Source: Ferroacidibacillus organovorans
GTDB taxonomy: Bacteria > Bacillota > Bacilli > Alicyclobacillales > SLC66
NCBI RefSeq assembly: GCF_001642725.1
Contig: NZ_LSUQ01000022.1
Coordinates: 1-41,736, forward strand
DNA: 41,736 nucleotides
Direction of reading: 5' to 3'
The translations under genes and the position numbers were made by a program. This document shows, piece after piece, positions 8,019 to 16,788 of the stretch. The notes beneath the pieces are model-generated. The model was not told the origin of the DNA, ran no database searches, and saw nothing but the letters and a program-made list of their open reading frames with translations. Numbering within the stretch: position 1 is the first letter of the stretch; the number at the start of each line of letters is the position of its first letter.

Positions 8019-9437
8019 TTAGACATTCCAGTTGATCTCAAGATCTTGATTGGGACGAAGAAGGATCGTTTTGATGGCGGCCCGTAAAACTGCTTGGCGA
8101 GCGTCAAAATCCAGATCGTCCCAGCTCTGATCGATCAGACGCATAAGATTGAACAGGTCCTCTTTACGTGCGGGCTCGGGCGCTGCCTCCTCCAACGTAT
8201 CACGTTGTAACCATAACGCGCGTTTCTCGGCTTCTAATGCATCGATTCGTTCTTTCAGATGAGATGGCTGAATGAACCCTTCCTCAAAAGCGTCGTACCA
8301 TCGGTTTAATCGATGATCAATCTGGGTTAATTTTTCTTCAATCGCGGATAACACCACGCATGATTGGCGTTGTTCTTCAGTAGAGAGCTCAATTTCTGTG
8401 CGCAGGTCTTCCATGTCAATGGCGGTTGATCTCACCTTAGCGATGATCCAAGCTTCGAGTTTTTCTTGAGGGAAATAGCCTAATTGGCAGTGTTCTTGCC
8501 CTTTTCGATCTCTTTTGCGCACATGTTGATTCTTACAGGCGTAGTATTCGTAGGTATGTGTTTGTCTCTTTGTGCGAACGCGAATGACAGAGCTCCCGCA
8601 TAAGCCGCAACGACACAAACCGGAAAGCAAGTATGCGCCTGTCGATGTCAGACCGTTGCGGCGACGAGCCGTTTCATTTTGAACCATTGTGTATAGATCC
8701 AGAGGGATGATTGCCTCATGCTGACCCTCCACAGGCTCCGAAGGGCCGTTGGGTAACCTCCCGGTATAGATGACCCGGTCGAGGATGGATTTAATTCCGT
8801 TGTGATCGACCTTGATATCAGTACTGCGTGCATTGAGCCAATCAGCCAGTTCGAGTCGCGATTTACCTTGGAGATACATCTGGTTTATTTTACGAATGAG
8901 TTCTGCTTTTTCAGGAACGATCACCAACGTTTGATTCTGTTTATCCCAACGGTAACCAAAAGCGACCCTGCCTCCACTCCATCGACCCTGGCGAATCCTC
9001 ATTCGTCGTCCTGACGTTGTTCGCTCAATGATCATGTCACGCTCCAACTGTGCGAATACCGCAAGGATTCCAATGGTTGCCTTGCCCAAAGGTGTCGCGG
9101 TGTCAAAGGGCTCTGTTGAACTTTTGAAAGCGACATTGTTTTTTTCAAAGACATCCTCGAGGAGATGCAACACATCCTTTTGTCTTCGACTAAGACGGTC
9201 GAGTTTATAAACGACGACAAGATCAATTTTTCCTTCTAGGGTGTGCTTGATAAGTCTGGTCATTGCAGGACGATCAAGCTTCGTGCCCGTATAACCGTCA
9301 TCAATATAAAATCGGTAGTCTTCCCAACCCTGTGAGGCACAGTAGGCAATAAGTCGATCTCGTTGGTGATCGATTGAAAATCCCTGCATCGCTTGTTCTT
9401 CCGTGGAAACGCGGATATAGAGGGCAATCTTAGTCAT
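8019..9437 (-). CDS. Large serine recombinase 3
   Basis: A 472-residue large serine recombinase. [21 protein letters not shown] carries the catalytic Ser in YIRVS at residue 10. [45 protein letters not shown] and [12 protein letters not shown] complete the catalytic domain. A recombinase domain, a zinc ribbon ([11 protein letters not shown] ... YYACKNQ...HCQLG) and a coiled coil follow. ATG 9437 is chosen because GGGGTG lies just upstream and the domain starts there; the frame is open to 9533. The stop is 27 bp from the left core and overlaps the out-of-frame stop of spoVR segment 1. Confidence 0.92.
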   Translation of the reverse strand: MTKIALYIRVSTEEQAMQGFSIDHQRDRLIAYCASQGWEDYRFYIDDGYTGTKLDRPAMTRLIKHTLEGKIDLVVVYKLDRLSRRQKDVLHLLEDVFEKNNVAFKSSTEPFDTATPLGKATIGILAVFAQLERDMIIERTTSGRRMRIRQGRWSGGRVAFGYRWDKQNQTLVIVPEKAELIRKINQMYLQGKSRLELADWLNARSTDIKVDHNGIKSILDRVIYTGRLPNGPSEPVEGQHEAIIPLDLYTMVQNETARRRNGLTSTGAYLLSGLCRCGLCGSSVIRVRTKRQTHTYEYYACKNQHVRKRDRKGQEHCQLGYFPQEKLEAWIIAKVRSTAIDMEDLRTEIELSTEEQRQSCVVLSAIEEKLTQIDHRLNRWYDAFEEGFIQPSHLKERIDALEAEKRALWLQRDTLEEAAPEPARKEDLFNLMRLIDQSWDDLDFDARQAVLRAAIKTILLRPNQDLEINWNV

Positions 9438-9661
9438 AGCACACCCCATTGACTTTATTGATGTGACTTGATGCCAATGAATGATTGCTTCACCGTTATG
9501 ATATTTACGTTGTTTTGCAAAATGCGGCTCCACAACTCATATTTAAAAACAATCAAGAGGATATACGTATTCAGTTGGAGGTTTATAACCACAAATAACG
9601 ATTCGATAAGCTGGCAAACGGACGTGCCGCTTGAGCATAGCCTTAATTAGGGGGTGTGCTT

Positions 9662-9802
9662 GTGGAGGAAAAACCGATCAAATTAAATCCGGATGCGGCA
9701 CGGTTGATTTTACGCCTGTGTGTTGAGGCCATACGTAGAGCGAACGCGAAACGGGGAAGAGAACGGGTAGAGGGCGTACAAAATCTTCAAGAGGGCGCTT
9801 AG
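9662..9802 (+). CDS. 46-residue basic protein divergent from recombinase 3 (candidate accessory factor)
   Basis: GTG start with AGGGGG (9649-9654) 7 nt upstream. The product (VEEKPIKLNPDAARLILRLC then EAIRRANAKRGRERVEG) is basic and probably helical. It is divergent from recombinase 3 across about 225 bp. No known family is recognised. Size and location fit a directionality factor or small DNA-binding regulator for element 3; that is inference. It is shorter than many gene callers report. Confidence 0.5.
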   Translation: MEEKPIKLNPDAARLILRLCVEAIRRANAKRGRERVEGVQNLQEGA

Positions 9803-9807
9803 CCTTC

Positions 9808-9974
9808 TTATGTAGGACAGGCCACAGTGAGTATGTATGCACGAGTAAACACCCGATATACGCACTGCAAATCTTCAGCTAAGTGTAACAAAGCATTTCG
9901 AATCCGTTGCCTTGCGTGTGGAGTTAGTTTGTCTATAAATTTTTGTGCGTCTTTGCTCAGGAGTAGATTGTATA
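9808..9974 (-). pseudogene. Decayed RelE/ParE-type toxin remnant
   Basis: Read on the minus strand, IYNLLLSKDAQKFIDKLTPH then ARQRIRNALLHLAEDL closely resembles the N terminus of RelE/ParE toxins. The similarity stops there and 18 unrelated residues lead to a TAA. No ATG, GTG or TTG start is present. It lies immediately downstream of the antitoxin stop. The catalytic C-terminal half is missing, so it should be inactive. Confidence 0.65.
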
Positions 9975-9975
9975 T

Positions 9976-10092
9976 TCAGTTTTCCACGAAGATCTCATCA
10001 AAGGGAACGAAGTCGCCATTTCTCATCTCTTGCCGAATCCGTTTATATTCTGCAATCTCTGCGTCTGTCACGGGTTCATCATCCTCGTTCAT
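9976..10092 (-). CDS. Small antitoxin-like protein
   Basis: A 38-residue acidic peptide MNEDDEPVTDAEIAEYKRIR then QEMRNGDFVPFDEIFVEN. The pattern with a terminal FVPFDEI segment resembles the C-terminal toxin-binding tails of small RelB/Phd-like antitoxins. Its ATG overlaps the stop of the upstream cyclodeaminase-family gene (ATGA), so translation is coupled. The toxin remnant follows directly. It is below common gene-length cut-offs. The function is inferred from the toxin-like neighbour. Confidence 0.6.
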   Translation of the reverse strand: MNEDDEPVTDAEIAEYKRIRQEMRNGDFVPFDEIFVEN

Positions 10093-11039
10093 GAATCACT
10101 TGCTTTCTTTGTACGGGAGGCAATTTTCATGATTTCGTTGGCAACAACAACCTCTGTTCCTGCTAAGCCCACAGAGCAGAATAGAGTAATATCGGTTTCT
10201 GTCATTCTTCCGGATGCTTTTCCACATACGATTTCGGACAGTTGCACAATGCGATTTTCACATTTCGTATCCACCAAGAAATGGGGTGTTTTATAAGCGT
10301 GAAGCTGTTCGATCGAGTCCGTCGCGATGATCGTACTCTTAATGCCCAAATCGAGGGGTACCTCATGCCAATTTTTAGTTTTTGGGCCAACCGTATTGAT
10401 GTGTGTTCCTGGTTTGAGCCAGTCGGATTCGAATACAGGAGTGCCACTGTTGGTCGCACAGATGACGATATCGGCATCTTCGATGCAATCTCTTGGGGAA
10501 GTGGCAACTGCGATATTCGCATGGATCTTCTTGCGCATTCCCTCTGCAAATGCTTCTCGGTTTTCTTGCTTGCGGCTATAAACCTTAATACTTTTAATGT
10601 TTCGTACAGCCACGGCTGCCTCCAATTGTGTCCGCGCTTGTAGTCCCGTACCCATCACGGCGATTTTTTTTGCATCGACTCGAGCCATGGCGTTTATTGC
10701 TGCGCCACCGATTGCGCCAGTACGAATGGCACCGATGAGATTGCCGATGACCACTCCCTTAAAAACACCCGTATCCGAGTCAAAGACGCACACGAGCTGT
10801 TGATGACCCTCTGCATCATTTTCGTACGTATCGTAGACACGAAATCCAGTAACCTTTTCGAGTCCAGTTGCGGCTCCTGCCGTAAAAACCAAGTTGCCCT
10901 GTTCCGCTTCCACACGGAAACGTGGCGGTGATACAAGGGTTCCGTTTATTTGCTCCTGAAAGCAACGTTCGATGGCGTTCACGATCCGCTTCATGGAGGC
11001 AAACGATTCAACATCGTGATCCGTAAGAATGGAGTACAT
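10089..11039 (-). CDS. Ornithine cyclodeaminase/mu-crystallin family protein
   Basis: A 316-residue member of the OCD/mu-crystallin family (NAD(P)-binding Rossmann enzymes: ornithine cyclodeaminase, ketimine reductase, alanine dehydrogenase, opine-type synthases). Seen are FRVEAEQGNLVFTAGAA, the conserved GAIRTGAIGGAAI, the Rossmann motif IAVMGTGLQARTQLEA and ICATNSGTPVFESDWLKPG, then HINTVG. ATG 11039 is preferred (AAGGGG 10 nt upstream); GTG 11048 is too close to the ribosome site. Substrate cannot be assigned. It reads toward the antitoxin gene, with which it overlaps by 4 nt. Confidence 0.85.
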   Translation of the reverse strand: MYSILTDHDVESFASMKRIVNAIERCFQEQINGTLVSPPRFRVEAEQGNLVFTAGAATGLEKVTGFRVYDTYENDAEGHQQLVCVFDSDTGVFKGVVIGNLIGAIRTGAIGGAAINAMARVDAKKIAVMGTGLQARTQLEAAVAVRNIKSIKVYSRKQENREAFAEGMRKKIHANIAVATSPRDCIEDADIVICATNSGTPVFESDWLKPGTHINTVGPKTKNWHEVPLDLGIKSTIIATDSIEQLHAYKTPHFLVDTKCENRIVQLSEIVCGKASGRMTETDITLFCSVGLAGTEVVVANEIMKIASRTKKASDS

Positions 11040-11244
11040 GCAATACACCCCTTCACTGTTCCAATCTGTTACAGTGCGTTTTGTGACGTAAAGGATCTCA
11101 GCGAGTGCCAGGGAACGTCCATCTTCAATTATTTAAAACAAATCGATGCGAATGACAGCATCAAAGGATTCCATTGACCCATGAATAGGACGGTTTAATT
11201 TATTGTGTCTACGTGCTATTGCATAAATCCTCAAGGGATATTAA

Positions 11245-12261
11245 CTAACCATACACCTCTGCCATCCAATTGGCGTAATCGGACACCGCTTGGATCAATT
11301 TTTCCAGCTCTTGCAAAGTATGTATGACTTCTCTGCGCCCCAACTCTCTGTCATCCATGTTGAATAGATCTCTGTTTAAGGAGCGACGCATGTTGTATTC
11401 GAGCCATCCTAACATACCTCCGAAACTGCCGTACACAGCATCTAATACTTCATTGTGCAACGTTCCGCCAGCTTCGAGATAAGCCTGAATCACTCCCTGG
11501 AAACGTTCCTTACTCACGGTCCCGTCGTGACTTCTGCTCCAATTAAATGCCACCTCGACTAATTCTACAGTTGGATGTATATAACCTGCCGATTCCCAAT
11601 CGATCAGATATGGAATGCCTTCGTGATTCCAAATAACATTTTTAGAATCTAAATCCCGATGACTAATGACAAATTTCTGGGGAAGATTGTCTACTGCATC
11701 CTGATACTTTCGAGACCAGTTGGTCACATCTTGCAAGATACTTTCACAAGAAAGACCCCAACACGATGCGTCCCGTCGAGCATTCTCGATGTGATACCTC
11801 TACGTATCGAAGGAAATTGCCGAGAAAGTTGGTAACGCCGAACCATCAATGACAATATCGAGGTTGTGTATCTGGAACAAAATCTCTCCGATGTGCTTAA
11901 CGTGCTCAGACGTACAATTTTCGGGAAGCAACGTGATACCATCGACCCAGTCAAACACCATCACATATTCACCATGCAATTCAATCCATGGTTGACGATC
12001 TACAGTTCTTGCAGAAACCGCACGAATGCCCTTTATATTAGCCTGATGTGCGACTCTTTCTGACATTCTATAATTGGTCTTTGCATCAGGACGAGACATT
12101 ATCTATGAATTCAGTACTTTTATTGCAAATCGTCCGTGGTCTGTCTCTAAACACCACATTCGATGGAGTAATCCGCCTGTGACGGGTTGTGGAGTTCCTT
12201 GGGGAATTCCAATTTCAAAACCATCGCATATCGCATTCAAATCGACACTCAAGCGAGTCAT
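11245..12261 (-). pseudogene. APH-family (aminoglycoside/choline kinase-like) gene with two in-frame TAG codons
   Basis: One continuous frame of 338 codons plus stop, broken only by TAG at 12103-12105 and TAG at 11800-11802. Flanking segments are IPQGTPQPVTGGLLHRMWCL, KVLNS*IMSRPDAKTNYRMS, WIELHGEYVMVFDWVDGITL, FDT*RYHIENA, and the catalytic FVISHRDLDSKNVIWN with LIDWESAGY. These are the Brenner and DFG-like motifs of APH/ChoK kinases. The start ATG 12261 follows GAGGGG. Two nonsense changes with no frameshift suggest a recent pseudogene. Amber readthrough is the alternative. The substrate is unknown; antibiotic resistance should not be assumed. Confidence 0.75.
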
Positions 12262-12292
12262 TTGATTTCCCCTCATCAGTAGAATAAGCCCT

Positions 12293-12721
12293 TTAGCAGA
12301 GTGACAAGCGGCAGTGAAACCGCTCAACTCCGGGATATTTCTCACCAAGGGACCGTATTTCAAATCCATATCTACGATAAAATTCAACCGCATCATGATC
12401 TGTTTCGGCAGTTAATTCCGTGAGATTCTCAAGCATAAGGAGGTTATCTATCATTCTTCGACCAATTCCGCAGTTACGCTTGTGTTCATCGACGGCAATG
12501 TGAAGAATTTCAGCAGAAAATCCTTCTCTCTTGAAACCAATGATGCCTAGCGCTGCGTCGTCATTATCGATGAATACATATAGTTTCGTATCACTTTGCG
12601 AGTACACTTGCACCAAAATATTGCTGAGCTTTTCATCCGTGGCGGAGCCGACCGCGTATGACAACCATTGTTTTATCTGCTCGATGGATGTGATATGGCT
12701 TCTGTACTCAACCAGCGTCAC
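12293..12721 (-). CDS. GNAT-family N-acetyltransferase
   Basis: A 142-residue GNAT protein. The acetyl-CoA binding segment ILHIAVDEHKRNCGIGRRMI shows the Q/RxxGxG/A-type loop (RNCGIG). The C-terminal LTAETDHDAVEFYRRYGFEI is also typical. GTG 12721 is chosen because GGGAGGG is about 6 nt upstream. Substrate is unknown. It lies between psuG and the APH-like gene in the same direction and may be co-transcribed. Confidence 0.85.
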   Translation of the reverse strand: MTLVEYRSHITSIEQIKQWLSYAVGSATDEKLSNILVQVYSQSDTKLYVFIDNDDAALGIIGFKREGFSAEILHIAVDEHKRNCGIGRRMIDNLLMLENLTELTAETDHDAVEFYRRYGFEIRSLGEKYPGVERFHCRLSLC

Positions 12722-12786
12722 AAGCGACCCTCCCTTCCTCAGCAACCAAGCTTCGTTTGTCTCCCGTGAATCAAATCCAAACGATG

Positions 12787-13716
12787 TTATTTAGCGAGTT
12801 CTACAGCCAACAGCGCACCTACGTGCGCATTGTTCTTTACCAGTGCCACATTTGTCTCCAGGCTTTTACCATCGGTCAGTTCTTTAATTTTATCGAGAAG
12901 AAAAGGGGTTACGTCCTTGCCCCTGATGTGTTTCCGATGCGCTTCGTCCAGCGCTTCTGTAATGACTTTTTCAATTTCTTTTGCATCCATTGCGAATTCC
13001 TCGGGGACAGGATTCGCAATGACAGCCCCGCCATGGAGTCCGAGTTTCCACTTCGTGTGTAGGAATGAAGCTAATGCCTCCGGGCTGTCGAGCGAAAAGT
13101 TTGTCTGGAATCCACTTGTGCGACTGTAGAATGCAGGGAACTCGGTGGTCTGGTAGCCAATGACTGGGACGCCGTATGTCTCCAGGTATTCGAGTGTAAG
13201 TTCAATATCGAGGATCGATTTTGCGCCAGCACAGACAACGGCCACGTTGGTCTGCGCAAGCTCGTTCAAGTCCGCAGAGATGTCCATCGTTTGTTCGGCG
13301 CCGCGATGTACACCGCCAATACCACCCGTGACAAATACGCGGATACCCGCAAGCTGAGCGCAAATCATCGTTGCAGCAACCGTGGTCGCGCCACTCTGTC
13401 CTTGTGCGAGAACAAATGCCAAATCACGGCGACTGACCTTTGTGATACTGTCTCGATTTTCAGGGCATCCGAGCCATTCAAGGTTCTCATCGGAAAGTCC
13501 GATATGGATTTTTCCGTTCAAAATTGCAATCGTCGCCGGGACCGCGCCATGGTATCGAATAATGGCTTCGACTTCCTTTGCCGTTTGTACATTGGTTGGA
13601 TAAGGCATGCCATGTGAAATAATGGTCGACTCAAGCGCGACAATTGGCTTCTCAGTTCTCTTTGCCTCCATTACTTCATCCGAAAAATGCAACCATTGGT
13701 TTAACGACGGGTTCAT
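12787..13716 (-). CDS. psuG: Pseudouridine-5'-phosphate glycosidase
   Basis: A 309-residue PsuG (indigoidine synthase A family), which splits pseudouridine 5'-phosphate to ribose 5-phosphate and uracil. Seen are [39 protein letters not shown], the glycine-rich [40 protein letters not shown] and [12 protein letters not shown] 13716 is preferred because GGAGAG is 9 nt upstream; ATG 13725 abuts the ribosome site. It sits 24 bp downstream of psuK, giving a two-enzyme pathway on element 3. Confidence 0.92.
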   Translation of the reverse strand: MNPSLNQWLHFSDEVMEAKRTEKPIVALESTIISHGMPYPTNVQTAKEVEAIIRYHGAVPATIAILNGKIHIGLSDENLEWLGCPENRDSITKVSRRDLAFVLAQGQSGATTVAATMICAQLAGIRVFVTGGIGGVHRGAEQTMDISADLNELAQTNVAVVCAGAKSILDIELTLEYLETYGVPVIGYQTTEFPAFYSRTSGFQTNFSLDSPEALASFLHTKWKLGLHGGAVIANPVPEEFAMDAKEIEKVITEALDEAHRKHIRGKDVTPFLLDKIKELTDGKSLETNVALVKNNAHVGALLAVELAK

Positions 13717-13740
13717 ATCTTCCATCTCTCCTATGATGTT

Positions 13741-14850
13741 CTACAGAATTTCTGACAACCAGGCTTGAGCCTCGCGTGGGTCGATTTCTGTAGATACGGT
13801 TTCTTTTGTCACCAACGTTAGGCTGGACAAGCGAGCGGCAAATTGACATGCCTGTTTGACACTCGCATCGCTGACCATCGCAAAGCAGAAGCCAGCCACG
13901 AATGCGTCACCTGCACCAGTCACATCGACGACGTCGATGCTCTCTGCCGGTATTTTGCCAAAGGTGCCTGCCTCATCCAACCAAGCCACACCATCCCTGC
14001 CCATAGTTGCGACAACGGTCCGACACCCCCTATCTTTCAGTGCGACACATGCGGCGCGAACGCTATCCTCTTTATCGACAGGGATACCTGAAATTGCCTC
14101 CATTTCATCTCGATTGGCGATCAGCGTATGAATCCCGGTAAGGTCTCTTGGCAAGCGCTTGGCTTTGGGACTTGATACCGGAGCAACAATCAGTAAAGTG
14201 CCAGCCCTTGCCGACTCGGTAATGACAAAGGCAAGCGCTTCTGCCGGCAAGTTCGTGTCGACGATCGCAATCGTAGCTTGTTGCAGCACCCGCGATCTCG
14301 GTGTCAACTGCTCGACGGTTAAGTCGTCGTAAATTTCCATATCGGCGAGCGCAACAGTCATACTCCCGTCGACGTCGAGCACCGCAGTGTATGTTCCTGT
14401 GCGGTGTGCAGTCGATCGGATGATCTGGCTGACATCTGTACCAAGGCCCTCAAGGTGCGCGAGTATCATTTCGGCTTCTTTGTCGTTGCCGACCATGGTG
14501 ACAAGCGACGTGGGTAATCCGAGGCGTGTCATATTTTCGGCAATATTTCTTGCAACGCCACCAAATGACTCTACAACAAAAGAGGGGTTCGACGTGCCTA
14601 GCTGGATTGGTTCATACGCTTGAATTTTTCGATCTACATTCGCACCGCCGATGCACAAAATACGCCCTCGCTGTGGCAAAACGTAGGCCCGACCGAGAAT
14701 CTCCCCCTCTTTGATGAGCGCAGAGATATAAGCTGCTACCGCAGGTCTGGATGCATTCATTCGTTCAGCCAAATCTCGTTGGGAGATAAACGGGTTTTCA
14801 CGGATACAATGTAGAACTTCCTGTTTCTTGCTCCGACCCGACTCAGCCAC
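13741..14850 (-). CDS. psuK: Pseudouridine kinase with N-terminal winged-helix domain
   Basis: A 369-residue fusion. Residues about 1-60 form a winged helix-turn-helix (LHCIRENPFISQRDLAERMN then ASRPAVAAYISAL). The remainder is a PfkB/ribokinase-type kinase with GGANVDRKI, the substrate loop SFGGVARNIAENMTRLG and the C-terminal signature DVTGAGDAFVAGFCFAM. The kinase phosphorylates pseudouridine for PsuG. HTH-PfkB fusions of this type occur in several bacteria and may autoregulate. GTG 14850 lies 7 nt after GGAG. Palindromic sites upstream (14864-14897) are candidate operators. Confidence 0.9.
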   Translation of the reverse strand: MAESGRSKKQEVLHCIRENPFISQRDLAERMNASRPAVAAYISALIKEGEILGRAYVLPQRGRILCIGGANVDRKIQAYEPIQLGTSNPSFVVESFGGVARNIAENMTRLGLPTSLVTMVGNDKEAEMILAHLEGLGTDVSQIIRSTAHRTGTYTAVLDVDGSMTVALADMEIYDDLTVEQLTPRSRVLQQATIAIVDTNLPAEALAFVITESARAGTLLIVAPVSSPKAKRLPRDLTGIHTLIANRDEMEAISGIPVDKEDSVRAACVALKDRGCRTVVATMGRDGVAWLDEAGTFGKIPAESIDVVDVTGAGDAFVAGFCFAMVSDASVKQACQFAARLSSLTLVTKETVSTEIDPREAQAWLSEIL

Positions 14851-14863
14851 ATCGTCACTCCTT

Positions 14864-14897
14864 ATAACACATGTTATATTAGGTTAAACAATTGTTT
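14864..14897 (-). promoter_or_regulatory. Candidate operators upstream of psuK
   Basis: The 5-bp inverted repeat ATAAC-ACAT-GTTAT (14864-14877) and the 12-bp palindrome AAACAATTGTTT (14886-14897) lie just upstream of the psuK ribosome site. They may be bound by the HTH domain of PsuK or another repressor. Confidence 0.45.
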
Positions 14898-14973
14898 GTT
14901 AGCAGTCAATCTACGATAGAAATTGCCGCATCGGTGATTTTACATCAATCTGAAATTTTCATATACCTGGTGT

Positions 14974-14981
14974 TTTGGTAA
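14974..14981 (+). repeat. Right attachment core of element 3
   Basis: TTTGGTAA, identical to 7984-7991. SpoVR similarity resumes immediately after ([15 protein letters not shown]). Confidence 0.85.
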
Positions 14982-15620
14982 AGCGTACCACCGTATGAAG
15001 ATGGACTATGATTTGGGATTGAGCCGCATCTATGAACTGGTGATTAATTCGAATCCGTGCTACGCATTTCTGCTCGACAGCAATTCTCTCGTGCAAAATA
15101 AATTGGTGAGCGCCCACGTTCTCGCACACTGTGACTTTTTTAAAAACAACATGATGTTTCACCGCACCTCGCGAAATGTCGTTGAAAGTATGGCGGCGAG
15201 CGCGGAACGCTTTCGTACCTATGAGCTGCAATACGGAAAAGATGAGGTGGAAGCATTTCTGGATGCGGCGCTCGCGCTACAGGAACACATCGACCCATCA
15301 GAGCGCGCATTTCGTCATCCGCATACGAAACCGGATTTGCGCGAGGAGCAAGAGCAGTCACCTCGGGTCGGAAAATATGATGATTTATTTGCGCTGGATG
15401 GTCGTTTATCCGATCGTGCGAAGGTGGATGAAAAGAAGGCGGAAAATCGCAAAGCAAAGGGGTTCGCAAAAGACGCACCGCAAAAGGATTTGTTGCTATT
15501 TTTGCAATCGCACAGCAAGATTCTCGCGGAGTGGCAGCGCGACATGCTGACGGTGATTCGCGAGGAGATGCTCTACTTTTGGCCGCAGATTGAGACAAAA
15601 ATCATGAACGAAGGCTGGGC
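14982..15620 (+). CDS. spoVR: spoVR segment 2 (middle)
   Basis: It encodes [106 protein letters not shown] and TKIMNEGWA, all conserved SpoVR blocks. It is open on both sides and interrupted by element 3 (left) and element 4 (right). After 15620 the frame adds 66 unrelated residues before a stop at 15819. Joining base 15620 to 28449 gives NEGWATYWHLRIMRELEL. Confidence 0.93.
15607..15620 (+). repeat. Left attachment core of element 4
   Basis: AACGAAGGCTGGGC, in the spoVR codons for Asn-Glu-Gly-Trp-Ala, identical to 28435-28448. Confidence 0.9.
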
Positions 15621-15725
15621 TTCGGATTGCAAAAATGGTTTTTTTCATAGCGTACGAAAGATCCAAATGACACGAGTGATTCCGAAGGATTCTAGAATCC
15701 CCAACAAGGAGGCAACGCAAGAGCC

Positions 15726-15757
15726 CCCTTGTTTACGTAAACTTCAAGGGAGTTTTT
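15726..15757 (+). terminator. Terminator just inside the left end of element 4
   Basis: CCCTTG (15726-15731) pairs with CAAGGG (15745-15750), enclosing the palindrome GTTTACGTAAAC and followed by TTTTT (15753-15757). It is oriented to stop rightward transcripts, that is read-through from spoVR segment 2. Confidence 0.7.
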
Positions 15758-16247
15758 ATTCAGCCACGTCTGTGCGAACGAAAAACGCTGGCGGTTCTTT
15801 GCCCAAGAGTCGGAGGTAGACATAGCCTTGTCCGCGGTGATGAATCTCATTCTCGAGAGCGTAAGTAAGCCAACTCATCGCCGTGCCGTCAGGTCCACCC
15901 CAAAATGGCTCCGATCGCATGATTGTAAGCGATTCCATAGAAATCGATGGCCAAAGCTTGCGCGTTTGTTCGCGAACGTGTTGTCCATAGGCGAGCGCTT
16001 CTTGGATTGGAGCAGTCCGCAGCTCGTCTGGGATCCCTTCCCACTTCCATTGATCAAGCGCCAAACCCCTCAGATAGGCGTTTTCAATGCCCCAAATCTC
16101 AAAGAGCATCTCGCGAAACGGTCGCATGCCATTTACGGGCTGCTTGTCCATCGCTTCTGCGGCGTCCAAGTCGCGCGCAACAAAATTCGTGAGCCGCCGA
16201 TTCTCTTCCCACACATCCAAAAACCAAGATTTCCAGTCGAATTCCAA
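15756..16247 (-). CDS. DinB-family protein
   Basis: A 163-residue DinB/YfiT-type four-helix protein. Seen are [20 protein letters not shown] and a C-terminal [20 protein letters not shown], whose HxxxH pair is the usual metal-binding site. Many members are metal-dependent thiol or transferase enzymes. TTG 16247 is preferred because AAGGAG (16257-16262) is 9 nt upstream; an upstream ATG at 16274 would place that site inside the gene. Substrate is unknown. It is the first gene inside element 4. Confidence 0.8.
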   Translation of the reverse strand: MEFDWKSWFLDVWEENRRLTNFVARDLDAAEAMDKQPVNGMRPFREMLFEIWGIENAYLRGLALDQWKWEGIPDELRTAPIQEALAYGQHVREQTRKLWPSISMESLTIMRSEPFWGGPDGTAMSWLTYALENEIHHRGQGYVYLRLLGKEPPAFFVRTDVAE

Positions 16248-16318
16248 GATGAACACTCCTTTTGAAGAATCCATGGCGTACGTTTGTACGATAGCACACG
16301 TGACATGCCAAAAACATC

Positions 16319-16549
16319 CTATTTTTCCGGTTCCCCATCAAAGAATGTAATCTGTGCCGCGCGCGCGATGTCTTCGTTTGTTTCTTGTTCAATCCATGTG
16401 CGCAAGGCCGCTTCGCGGACAGATTTGCACCACGTGGTGAGTTGTTGCTCTAGATGTGTCCTCACGGTTAAATCCGGGATTTCAGCGAGTTGTGTAAACG
16501 ATTGTTCGACATCGCCTATCTTAATCGAAAATCTGACGCGAACGGCCAT
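16319..16549 (-). CDS. Small hypothetical protein, coupled to 16556-16741
   Basis: A 76-residue acidic protein (MAVRVRFSIKIGDVEQSFTQ then LAEIPDLTVRTHLEQQLTTW) with no signal peptide or membrane segment. The start ATG 16549 follows GAGG within the stop region of the preceding small ORF, so the two are probably translated together. The family is not recognised. It may be a regulator or directionality factor for element 4, but nothing in the sequence proves it. Confidence 0.6.
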   Translation of the reverse strand: MAVRVRFSIKIGDVEQSFTQLAEIPDLTVRTHLEQQLTTWCKSVREAALRTWIEQETNEDIARAAQITFFDGEPEK

Positions 16550-16555
16550 CTTTCC

Positions 16556-16741
16556 TCACCCCATGTTCATGGATATGAGTGGAGAATCGCGGGACAGCCC
16601 TGTGCAATTTGCTTTGTGATCTATGGTGATATTGCACACCTTCGTCTGAAACGCCACATTGACCAATTTGGGATTGAAATCTACCGTAGAGAGTAGCTGA
16701 ACAGAGACAGGACCTAGAATGCGCCACCCACTCATAGGCAT
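16556..16741 (-). CDS. Small hypothetical protein upstream of 16319-16549
   Basis: It encodes 61 residues (MPMSGWRILGPVSVQLLSTV then DFNPKLVNVAFQTKVCNITI). Its TGA stop precedes the next start by 6 bp in GGGGTGAGGAAAGATG, which supports it as a real gene. The start is uncertain: no strong ribosome site precedes ATG 16741, and the frame is open further upstream into recombinase 4. No family is recognised. Confidence 0.4.
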   Translation of the reverse strand: MPMSGWRILGPVSVQLLSTVDFNPKLVNVAFQTKVCNITIDHKANCTGLSRDSPLISMNMG

Positions 16742-16788
16742 AGAGAAGACGTGATTCGAATGCCTTGGTGAGGTGAGCGGAATCGGCG

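Larger units (their letters stand above)
7984..14981. mobile_element. Element 3 in spoVR: recombinase 3, pseudouridine catabolism and other cargo
   Basis: It is bounded by TTTGGTAA at 7984-7991 and 14974-14981, a 6,990-bp unit. Excision restores the SpoVR frame exactly. The joined ends form an attP-like site: the 14-nt arm 14959-14972 matches the reverse complement of 7999-8012 at 12 of 14 positions. The arms lie symmetrically about a centre that falls in the AA of the core. Most cargo genes read leftward from psuK. Confidence 0.9.

Noticed and set aside
11245-12261. Functional antibiotic-resistance phosphotransferase
   Set aside because: Two in-frame TAG codons interrupt it, and the APH family includes many non-resistance kinases.
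16556-16741. GerP-like spore germination protein
   Set aside because: Size and the GPVSVQ segment suggested it, but the conserved GDS/IGD motifs of the GerP proteins are missing.
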